From contig OZ020599.1 of NCBI GenBank assembly GCA_963971535.1, positions 93,507,765 to 93,571,764 on the forward strand: DNA of 64,000 nt, given 5' to 3'. Shown here piece after piece: positions 11,461 through 22,200 of this stretch (position 1 is the first letter of the stretch; each line of letters begins with the position of its first letter). The stretch comes from Notolepis coatsorum. Its lineage: Eukaryota > Chordata > Actinopteri > Aulopiformes > Paralepididae. A program made the translations under genes and the position numbers. Under the pieces are notes generated by a model, which was given only the letters and a program-made list of their open reading frames with translations, did not search any database and was not told where the DNA came from.

Positions 11461-12483
11461 GCAATAATATTATTCTCCTGCCAGTAGTTTTTCAGTATTT
11501 GAATTGTGAAGAAAACCTTTAACTTCCTTAATTGAATCTTTGAGACGAAGGACTATAAATCCATTTAAGATTTTGAGCAACATTTTCAAACCTACTTATT
11601 TAGAGCTGATAAGTTAGTAGTTAAAGTCAGTAGAGATGGAGTACTTTTGAGTGATGTGTATTGTATCCCATTCACACTCAAAAGTGATGGGGGTCTACTT
11701 TATAACAAACAGACATACAGTGCGCAGGTTTTCATCTCAAGGGTTCACGATTGATTAAGTGGAAAGTGTATTGATCCCGACCTTGTTCCACCTGTGTGTT
11801 TCTGAAGCAGTGGGCGTAGTTTGGTGCCAAGCCGCCATTCCCTGATTCTGTAAACAGAGACTCTGTCACGCTGCCAGCAACACCATGTTCTTTTGAGAAT
11901 TAATTACTCATTCAAAATGAAAACACTAGGGGTGAAAACATTTCTTCAGAGAAAGGTCAAGAAAAAGCGTGAAGGATATAAAGACTCCAAGGACCAACAC
12001 AACAATTCACAGAAAGAAAGTTAAAAGGCCTTTATTTAATAGCTAGTTCGTAGTTGAACAATGTGTTTAGTAGAAAAACCTGAATAGAAAATGTGTCAAT
12101 AAATCAAATCACAATATATTTTTTTTCTTTTTTTTAAGGAAACACTATAGAGAGAGAGAGAGAAAAAAAAGCTTCCATTGATGACTAATTTAACCAAAGA
12201 TCACCACAGATGGTGACATGTGGTGAGATTACAATCACTAGATGGTACTGTACTGTCAAGTTCTAGCTTTTGTAATATAGCCACAATGACATATTCAATG
12301 TTGTCATTTGGGGGGTGGGAACAATAAAAAAAACTCGATGATTGATTTCCTCATTTCATTTGTTGTCATAAAGCCTTTTTCCTTCAGTTACATACTGGCC
12401 TATTTGCTGACGACGTCATGACAAATATGCGCACACATTTTTGGGGCCAAAGGGAAAGCAAGCCATGCGTTGTTCATCTGAAA

Positions 12484-12615
12484 ATGGGTAGAAGTTGTTG
12501 TGCAGTCGGCTGTGCTAATCGCAGTGAGCAAGGATTTAAATTCCATCCATTCAAAATAAATAGAAGAAGGCTGTGGCTTCAAGCCATAAAGAGAGCGGAT
12601 TGGGGCAGTGATTGA
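12484..12615 (+). pseudogene. THAP-domain fragment of a DNA transposon
   Basis: The ATG at 12484 opens MGRSCCAVGCANRSEQ, then FKFHPF and RRRLWLQAIKRADW: the N-terminal half of a THAP C2CH zinc finger (CxxxC spacing, FHPF, the conserved Trp). A stop follows at 12613-12615, before the C-terminal Cys/His pair. A second piece (12831-12917) reads TPDFVPSIFPHD, the usual C-terminal AVPxxF-type end of the domain. I read this as a degraded P-element- or Kolobok-type transposase start rather than a host gene. It is unlike the THAP remnant at 7.6 kb, so it is a different family. Confidence 0.55.
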
Positions 12616-13261
12616 CCAAAGCTAGAGCTAGCTATGATTCGAGCTATGGTTAACACCGGGCATGTGTTACGTTTTTGATACCTAGATGCTCTCACTCAAT
12701 TCATAATGAATAGTCAATCGTTTCATAATTCCTCGCGTACGGTCACACCAACGTGATCATTCTAAAATGCAGCTGTCATGATGTCCAGTCAAATCAAAGT
12801 AATATTTTGTCTGTTCAGGAAAACCATCAATAGACTGCGACACCCCTGATTTCGTCCCCTCAATATTTCCCCATGATCGAGGCACAGACGAGAAACGTGA
12901 AAGCCTACAAGCAAGGTGACATTATGTAACTAACTAAGTATTATGCAATGTGTTTGGTTTTGTTTATCGTGTAGCTAGCCATTTCTTTCTTCATGTATAT
13001 TAAAATATGTTCATCTAAGCAGCTTTATTACAACAATTAAATACAAACAAATGCTCGTTTTAACAATATATTTGTCTTCATGTATCAACAAACATTTGCA
13101 GACAACGTATAGCTTACATGTTGATGAAAATCCATAAGACCCGGTATAATTGTTCTGCTTTCTGCTCCAAGGCTGTGTGCGTATCCAGTTTTGTTTGTAT
13201 ACAGGGAACAGGTCACACTACTGTACATGCACACTCAAGAAAACCTGCCTAATTAATTTTG

Positions 13262-13281
13262 TGTGTGTGTATGTGTGGGGG

Positions 13282-13356
<75 letters not shown>
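13262..13356. repeat. (TG)n microsatellite
   Basis: About 40 TG units with small interruptions at the left end. Confidence 0.95.
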
Positions 13357-13358
<2 letters not shown>

Positions 13359-13539
13359 TTATCCTGAGTATCAACAAATAGTCTTCATTCATGAATGCTC
13401 CTGCACCCAACAACAAACAGTGAAACACTCGGCAGGTGTCCAGCCGTGATGAAACCAGAACTCTTCAATGCCAAAACACAGCCATATTATGAGTGTGTGC
13501 ATGTGTAGCATTATTCTTATTGTGTGTGTGTGTACATTC

Positions 13540-14552
13540 TCACTGGGAGAACGGAGTATGTCTCCTTGGGAGAGGCAAGGTCTGATGTCACCTGTGGTGT
13601 CCCTCAAGGATCAGTCCTCGGCCCCACCATGTTCACTCTCTACATGCTCTCCCTCGGCTCTGTCATCAGCCGGCATGGAATATCATTCCACTGCTACGCT
13701 GATGACATCCAACCCTACCCCATCCACAGTCCTGCCATCAGCCACTCTGACCACCTGCCTGGAGGAGGCGTGGATGAAGCACAACTTCCTACAGCTAAAT
13801 AGCTCCAAAATTGAAGCCATTCTCGTTGGCACCCCACAGCAGGTCCGCTCATCCACCATCACCTTTTCCGGCCAGGACATCGCCCTGTCACCAACAGTCA
13901 CCAATTTAGGCCTTAAAATGGACCCTCATCTGACCTTTGAGGATCACATAAAATGTCTATACAAAAACTCCTTTTACCACCTGAGGAACATTGCCAAACT
14001 TCGCCCCACACTCACTCTGTCTGACGCCGAAAAGCTCATCCACGCCTTTGTATCACACCCGTCCTCAAGTCCCTTCACTCAGGGTTGAGTACAAAGTCTC
14101 CCTGCTCACTCACCAGTGCCTCCATGGAAACGCCCCCCTCTACCTTAAAGAATTCATCACCCCTCAATCCTCCTCACGACATCTCCGCTCCGGCCAGGCA
14201 AACCTCCTCCAGCGCCCAAGGACCAAACTCCACACCATGGGAGATCGGGCTTTCTGCTCATCCGCTCCCAGTCTGTGGAATGCTCTCCCTGATCATCTGA
14301 GAGCACCACGGACCGTGGATGCTTTTAAAAAGGGCCTCAAAACACATATTTTTAATAGAGCCTTTTGTTGATTTTATCTAGTTTTAGCTCCACACATGTT
14401 ATGTTCTTTTAGTGGTTTTAGCCCTTCTTATTTTATGTTTTTTTTATTCTTTTACTAGTTTTAGTGTTCTTTTACACTGTAGCGCTTTGAGATTTGTCCC
14501 ACAATTATAAAGCGCCTCTACAAAGCAAATATATTATTATTATTATTACATT
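13540..14552 (+). pseudogene. L2-like LINE, 3' part of reverse transcriptase
   Basis: RT motifs [10 protein letters not shown] and the catalytic YADD are in one frame (13524-13802). Downstream parts shift frame ([26 protein letters not shown]; then LWNALPDHLRAPRTVDAFKKGL at 13991-14371). The 3' tail (tagcgctttgaga, then ataaagcgcc and an ATT run) is that of L2-type elements. The 5' end is truncated and at least two frameshifts are present, so the copy is dead. Confidence 0.85.
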
Positions 14553-14589
14553 GATGTGTGATTGATGTTCTATCTGTATGCATTTGTAC

Positions 14590-14880
14590 ACTCCGTGCAC
14601 AGAGATCGCTTCAGGAAAGCTCTGTGCAGAGAGACCGCTTCAGGAAAGCTCCGTGCAGAGAGACCGCTTCAGGAACGCTCTATGCACAGAGACTGTTTCA
14701 GGAACGCTCTGTGCACAGAGACTGTTTCAGGAACACTCCGTGCAGAGAGACCGCTTCAGGAACGCTCTGTACACAGAGACCGCTTCAGGAACGCTCTGTA
14801 CACAGACTGTTTCAGGAACACTCCGTGCAGAGAGACCGTTTCAGGAAAACTCTGTGGCATGGACACAATGAAGCTTCAGG
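14590..14880. repeat. 29-bp minisatellite
   Basis: About ten units with the core agaccgcttcaggaac and gctctgtgcacag. All three forward frames are open because of the composition, with no gene-like features. Confidence 0.9.
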
Positions 14881-15170
14881 AACATTCCATGCACGGACAC
14901 AATGAAGGTCACTGGCAGCTGACAGAAACCCTGAAATAAATGCTGAAAACCTGCTATATTTGGAGAAGGTGAAGCTCTCAATCTGGCCCAGGTTGAAGAC
15001 AGGTAACTGGCTGAAGGTTCAGTGAGAGGAGGCCCGTCTGAATCCCTACAGCCCTACAGCTCTTCCTAGTTTTGGATGAAAAACACAAACCATGAAAAAA
15101 CAATCACTGTAAAGTCACGCTGTTAGTGATGCTTCAGCTTTAAATGGTCAACTCAACTCCGTAAGACATT

Positions 15171-15310
15171 TGATTGATTCATTGATTGAAAACAGATTGC
15201 AGAATGGGTACAGTACCGTACAGCTCAATACACACAATTGTTAAGGGGATGCAGACCAGAGAAAGACTTTCGTCTTGTTTACATCAGGGTCCCCCATTTT
15301 CAATTCACAA
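15171..15310 (-). mobile_element. LINE 3'-end fragment (tail family A)
   Basis: Contains agattgcagaatgggtac, then gttaaggggatgcagaccag and agggtcccccattttcaatt. This tail recurs at 31371-31515, 34523-34651, 36325-36453, 36690-36835, 57700-57912 and 57905-58080. The tandem ATTG at one side is the 3' terminus. Confidence 0.75.
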
Positions 15311-15454
15311 TGACATACACAACACAATATTGTCACTGTAACAGAGAAGCCGTTTGTCTTGCTGAGTTTGTTATTTGTCCCAATCTTCCTGATTTTCTAA
15401 AAAATGCCTTTACCCAATCATTTATTATCAATAAATGATAATAATAAATGATAA

Positions 15455-15689
<235 letters not shown>

Positions 15690-16211
15690 AAAAAAGATGA
15701 GAGATGGAAAAATGATGTCACTGGATAACCACTAACCACCCACAATACGAATACAATGAACCAAATAAACTCCAATACCTGGAAAAAACAACGAAATAAC
15801 CATCTAAATAACACTCACCCCCCAATCTACCCGGAAGGAGAAAGCCAGGGGGGGTACGTGAGTCCCCCCCTGAACCATACCATAACCCAAATGCTCTATA
15901 GGAGCCACCCACTTCCTCAGAAAAGGCAAACAATTTCATGAATACTTATTAAATATTGCCAAAATGTGTGTGATTTTATAACCATTTTACATTTTCAGCA
16001 CAGGCACTGTTAAATGGGTAAGTATAAACAGCTATAACTGAATCGTATTTTAAATATTTACAATTGAGAACATGTTAAATAAATAATTGATAAATAAAAG
16101 GGAAAATATTTGTGTCTACATCTCCCCACCAAACTCCACATCGTACAGCACTTGTTGAAAGCGCATTCTTCTGATCAGAGACCCGCCATTGAGGACCCCA
16201 GACGGATCCTA

Positions 16212-16868
16212 CTAATCACCCCAAAGTACCAGAAAATACCCTAAAGTACCCCAAAATACCCCAAAGTATACCCCAAAATACCCCAAAGTATACCCCAAAG
16301 TATACCCCAAAATACCCCAAAGTACCCCAAAGTATACCCGAAAATACCCCAAAGTACCCCAAAATACCCTAAAGTATACCCCAAAGTACCCCAAAATACC
16401 CCAAAGTACCCTAAAATACCCCAAAGTATACCCCAAAATACCCCAAAGTACCCCAAAATACCCCAAAGTACCAGAAAATACCCCAAAGTACCCCAAAATA
16501 CCCCAAAGTACCCTAAAATACCCCAAAGTATACCCCAAAGTACCAGAAAATACCCCCAAATACCCTAAAATACCCCATAATACCCCAAAGTACCCCAAAA
16601 TACCCCAAAGTACCAGAAAATACCCCAAAATACCCCAAAGTACCCTAAAATACCCCAAAGTATACCCCAAAATACCCCAAAGTACCCTAAAATACCCCAA
16701 AATACCCCAAAGTATACCCCAAAATACCAGAAAATAACCCAAAGTACCCCAAAATACCCCAAAGTATACCCCAAAATACCCCACAGTACCCCAAAATACC
16801 CCAACATATCCCAAAATACCCCAAAGTGCCTGGAAATATACCACAAAGTACCACAAAATACCTAAAAT
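16212..16868. repeat. Left outer satellite arm (taccccaaa type)
   Basis: Alternating taccccaaaa and taccccaaag/gtataccccaaa units. Inverted counterpart at 29486-30227. The aromatic- and Gly-rich ORFs here are products of the repeat. Confidence 0.95.
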
Positions 16869-16890
16869 GAAAAACTAAAATGTGCACATT

Positions 16891-17144
16891 TTGTGTAATA
16901 GTGTAATAGTGTGTAATAGTGTAATAGTGTGTAATAGTGTAATAGTGTGTAATAGTGTGTAATAGTGTAATAGTGTGTAATAGTGTAATAGTGTAATAGT
17001 GTGTAATAGTGTGCTAGTGTGTAATAGTGTGTAATAGTGTAATAGTGTGTAATAGTGTAATAGTGTGATAGTGTAATAGTGTGTAATAGTGTAATAGTGT
17101 GTAATAGTGTAATAGTGTGTAATAATAGTGTGTAATAGTGTAAT
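16891..17144. repeat. Left inner satellite arm (gtgtaatag type)
   Basis: Tandem 8-10-bp units of taatagtg/taatagtgtg. It is interrupted at 17145 by the BEL LTR and resumes at 26807 in the same orientation. Confidence 0.95.
17140..17144. repeat. BEL target-site duplication, left
   Basis: GTAAT directly precedes the LTR and is repeated at 26807-26811 directly after the other LTR. Confidence 0.85.
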
Positions 17145-19174
17145 TGTAACTGAGGGGTACAATTCCCTGACTGTATTGATAAGTATGGTATCATTAAACC
17201 ACTACCGCTTTATGTACTTTAACTACTGGCCATACAGTACACAATATATGAATATGATGAACACTTCCCACAATGAAATCGGTTCCAGTCAAAGGTATTA
17301 ATCAAGTATTTAATGGAGCAAAAGGTACATATGATACTTATATTACATTTGATTGCACTTGTAAGGCAAATGAGTATTCGTAGGCAAATCAACACTGAAT
17401 GTCCATTCTCTGGTTACGCAGGAGGCAAGTATACAACCTGGCTCTTAGGGAATTATATCTATGGTACACTTAATGATATAGCGGGATATACTGGAAGGGG
17501 TCCTCCCGGTTGTAAGCCGGCAGGGGGGGTAGGAGAGCTGTCGGTAGTAGAACGTCTGGTCAACGATATCTAGGGAGACTTCGAGTACAGAAGACAGTGC
17601 GATAGACTCTTGATCCGCAGACGAATACAGCTTGGTTCTCTTGTAGGCTGTAGCTCCACAGTGAAGAAAGCTAGGCGGCCTCAGGCTCTCTGAGCGCCGA
17701 CTCGACCTTGACTCCTCTCGGGGTAAATCCAACGCTCACAGGCGTCGGCGATTATCCGCTCCACAAATCACAGTACCAAAGCAAATATATATTCCAGCCG
17801 CACAGGGCTATGCAGACGTCGGGTAGGTAATCCAGTGTACATGTCCATTCGGTCCTCGCCTAGATCTCCTCGGATGAAAGCGCCATGTGGTCGGCCCAGC
17901 CTGGATAAGAATCTAGCTAACACGAGGAAGCGTTGGAGATGCTGGTCACTTTAGAACTCTAACCGCACGATGCACCATACACAATAGACTATTATTAACT
18001 TAATAGAAATACGTCGCACTCGACGGTACAGTGCCAAACTCTGACAATTCAGTTATTAATTCGCACGCGGTCTCAATGCTATTCTGGGGCCAAACAGGCC
18101 ATACTTCACCGCACGTCGTATCGTGGGTGAGGCTTGATTTGATTTGATTTGATTTGAAGTCTTTATTTCGAACATGCAATGAATACAACAAACAATAACA
18201 AAAAAAGAAAAACAACTCAATCTGCATGTTCGAAAAGGAGTAGGAAGAAGTATACACTTATTTAATCCTACCCCTTTTCCACTACTCAAATGAGTGTACT
18301 ATTTTAAACATAAAAAAGAAAAGAAAAGAAAAGAAAAAAAAAAAAAATATATATATATATATATGCAAAACAAAAAACAAAAACTATATATGTATAAAAT
18401 AAAATAAAATAGAAACAAAATAAAAATGTAAACACCTGTGAATATCAAGTCCCTTCTTCATCCCTGTACCTTGTGAACATAATTTCCTTATACATCAGTT
18501 TGAATTGTCTCATGTTTGGACATTGCTTTAACACCACATTAAGACTGTTCCACAGTTTCACTCCACATATTGAGATGCAGTGTTTTCTCATGGTAGTGCG
18601 TACGTTTAGCACCTTTAAATTGTGTTCTCCCCTCAGATTATAACCCCCCTCCCTATCAAAGAACAATTCTTGAATGTTTCTTGGAAGTGCATGACTTTTT
18701 GCTTTATACATTAATTGTGCCGTTTTAAATTCCACAAGATCATTTAACTTCAATGTCTTTGACTCCAGAAACAATATGTTAGTGTGATCACGATAACCTA
18801 ACGATAAGGCTTCACGTTGGTTACTAAGTTTCTGACTAAGACTAAGTGCTTCTGTATTCACTTGCGCCATATTTATATGCACGGTGAACAAATAGTGCCA
18901 CTCTCATTTCTGTCGCCGTATCCCTGGGCAGGGCCGGGGCTAGTACAGACATGTCTTGTCGGTAACTTTGAACTTGACTCCGGGGGCTGGTCCCCTGGCG
19001 CCTGGTCCTTTGTCCAATAGGAGAATGAACTATTATGGGCTATAGTAGGCTAAAGGGATATTCTGTGTATATGTACAAGGAATATACAAGGGATATCAAA
19101 CGACATACAAATACTATTCAATATATATCAACAAACAAATATATATACTCGGTTTAATCTGATCCTTCGTAACA
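17145..19174 (-). repeat. BEL 3' LTR (with internal LINE insertion)
   Basis: Starts tgtaactgagggg and ends tccttcgtaaca. It is 2030 bp, against 1353 bp for the other LTR; the whole difference is the insertion at 18136-18812. Confidence 0.93.
18136..18812 (-). mobile_element. 5'-truncated non-LTR element inside the BEL LTR
   Basis: A 677-bp insertion flanked by AGGCTT (18130-18135 and 18807-18812) and absent from the other LTR. On the minus strand it encodes the C-terminal end of a LINE ORF2 (LGYRDHTNILFLESKTLKLN, then KLWNSLNVVLKQCPNMRQFK) and ends in tandem AAATC, a LINE-type 3' tail. The clade is uncertain (CR1/L2/I-like). Confidence 0.85.
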
Positions 19175-19267
19175 GCCGCTCCCTAATTAGTCCCACCTAA
19201 TTAGCTAAGCAGAGACAGATTAACCGCACTGTCCACTACTCAATGTCTGCTGTGAGGGTCAGTCAAT

Positions 19268-22200
19268 TCACAAAGTCATGGGGTCATGGTCGTCATCGAT
19301 GGTATCGGGGAGCCTTGGCAGTTCTATTAGCCTCGCCACGGGTCGGGTGTAGGTCCGCCCTTGGACGAGCACTTCAGCTGCTCGGACCTTTCCGTCGGCA
19401 CCGGTGATCACCTTGCCTACGCGGCCAGCCGGCCACATAGCTCGGGGTAGTGACTGGTCGATAATCATGACGACTGTTCCTTCTGTCAAATTGTCTCTCT
19501 CTTTTACCCATTTCTGGCGGGTCTGTAGAGACGGTAGGTAGTGGAGTAGGAAGCTGTTCCAAAACTTGTCAGCCAATACTTGACTGTACCTCCACGTTCT
19601 TCGGCCGTTCGCTTCTTCAGGCCTGTACATTGTCTGGGGTAGCGCGGGGTCCAGCCGCCCCATCAAGAGTGTGTTGGGGGTGACTGGGTCGACATCTGCT
19701 ACATCACTTGAGACGTAACCGAGGGGCTTTGAGTTCAATACTCCCTCAATCTCCGTGAGGACTGTCATTAAGACTTCTTCCGCCACGGTCTGGGCCCCAA
19801 GCACGGCGTACAGGGCTGTCTTTATGGAACGTACTTCTCGTTCCCAAGTTCCACCGAAGTGAGGTGCGTTCGGGGGATTAAACTGGAAGTCAATCTGGGA
19901 TGGAGCGAGGTGGGTCTTAAGTTCTGGGCCCATAGCTTGGAAGCTCTCTCTCAGCTCTCTTTCTCCGCCTTTGAAGTTTGTCCCGTGATCAGACAATAAT
20001 GTAGACGGTTTTCCTTTCCATGATGTGAATCTTCGGAAGGCCATAAGGAATGAGTCTGTGCTCATGGTTGGAAGGAGTTCGATATGTATCGCTCGGGTGG
20101 TCATGCATTTGAATACAATACCCCACCGCTTCTTGGTTCCTCTTCCTTTCTTTATATACAGCGGGCCGAAACAGTTCATACCGGTGGAGTGAAAGGGCTT
20201 GTCGCCGAGTCGGAGGCAACAGGGAGGTAGGTCTGCCATCCGGGGTATACTGGGCTGTGCTCGCCACTTACGACAGTCTAGACAGGTTCGCTGGAAGCGC
20301 CGCACTGCTTCTCTCCCTTGCAGTATCCAATAACGACGTCTGATCTCCGCGAAGACTCTCTCTGCCCCTGCATGGTGCACATCCTCGTCGTATTTCTTTA
20401 TGATCAGCTCTGTGACCTTGTGTCGGCTGTTCAAGACTATCGGGTACTTGACGTCATCCGGTAAGTCTGGGGCTCTCCGCAGACGACCACCCACTCTGAT
20501 GAGACTATGGGCGTCGCTCTCGGGTGCTAGGTGGAGCAGTCTGCTGTCTGATGGGACGGGCTTTGCTCCCTGTAGACAGTCTAGCTCGTCGGGGAACGAG
20601 TCTCTCTGGGCTCGTTGTAGTAGAAGAAGTTCTGCTTCTTCGTAGTCAGCTGCTGAAATGTCAGTAGTGGGCTGAACCTCTGGGTGGTGCCACAGAAATG
20701 TCTTTAGCTGCGCACTCTCTAGGGTGAGGCAATCGTCTATGTCGGGGTCTGTGGAGACGAGTGTGTTCAATCCACAGAACATAGATTTCTTGTTTTCGGC
20801 CTCCTCTTTACTCGCCTCCCGTGGGGTGGGTGTAGGCCACTCTTCTTCCGGGAGCTTGAGAAACTCTGGTCCGTCACTGTATAGGTTGTGACGGGTGAGG
20901 TCATCCAGGGACATTCCCCGGGTGATGACGTCAGCTGGGTTGTGTTTTGTGTCCACATACCTCCAGCTCGCTACTTCTGTTAACTCTTGAATCTCTGTGA
21001 CTCTGACTCCCACGAAAACCTTGTATCTGCACGAATCAGACCGGATCCATGTGAGTACTGTCGTGGAGTCTGACCACAAGATTGTTCTTTGCACCGGAAT
21101 GGTGAGTTCACGTTGGATTAACGTGGCGAGCTGCGCTCCTGCTAGGGCTGCGCAGAGCTCTAGACGCGGGATAGATTGTTGCTTTCGTGGGGCTATTCTT
21201 GAGCGAGCCAGGATGAAAGCAGTATGTATTTCTCCTCCCTCCTCTCGGGCACGCAAGTAAGCCACCGAACCGTAGGCTACTTCGGAGGCGTCGCTGAAGA
21301 CGTGTAGATCCATCTTGCATGTCTCTGGCCTCACTGTGGGTGGGAAGTAGCTGCGGCGTATGTTAACACCTGGGAGTGAGCGGAGTTCCGTCTCCCACTC
21401 TCTCCATGTGGATGCAAGGTGTTCGGGTATGGGGTCGTCCCAGCTCTGGTCCTTGTCCCATAACGCTCTTACAATCATCTTTGCCCTGGTGGTGTAAGGT
21501 AGAATACATCCCAACGGGTCATATTGTCTGGCGAGTGTTCTGTATACACTCCGTCTGGTGGTCGGTAGTGCCGTCGACCTTCCCTGCTCCTTGGTCAGGG
21601 GTTTGTGTCTATAATGGAGCGAGTCTGTTTTGAAGCGCCAGACTAGTCCTAGTGTCATTTCTTGGGCTTCTCCTGGGATGGTCGCCATCCAGGTCTCGCT
21701 GCTCGCTGCCTTGTCCTCAGGGGAGAGGCTGCGCAATACTTGCGGGTCGCTGCTGGCCCACTGCCTGAGATCAAAGCCGCCTTTGATCAGGGAGGCGCGG
21801 AGCTTGAGTAGAAGAGCCTCGGCTTCTTCTGGCGTCGAGACGCTTTGCAAACAGTTGTCCACGTAGAAACTATTTCCTACACTTTGTCGGACCTCTTCAT
21901 CTGCTGCTGGGTCCTCTGCGACGTGTTTTTGCAGTGCAAACGTGGCACAGCATGGGCTGCATGTGGTTCCGAAAGGGAGGACTTCCCATTGATAGATGGC
22001 TGGTTGCTCATCCCCGATCCTCTCTCTCCATAGGAACCGCAGCAGGGGCTTGTCCTCCTCCACTAGTCTCACCTGCAGGAACATCCCTTTGATGTCGCCG
22101 CTGATGGCCACCTGGTCCTGGCGGAAACGTAGTAACACGCCTAGTAGAGAGGGGCCGAGTGTTGGGCCGGGCAAGAGCTCTTTATTCAGATTTTGTGATC

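Noticed and set aside
14558-14939. ORFs of 97-125 codons in three frames
   Set aside because: Products of the 29-bp minisatellite; all frames are equally open.
16212-17194. Long ORFs rich in GYFGV/WGIL and in YTLLH repeats
   Set aside because: They are translations of the two satellites. The same holds for 26961-27356 and 29469-30228.
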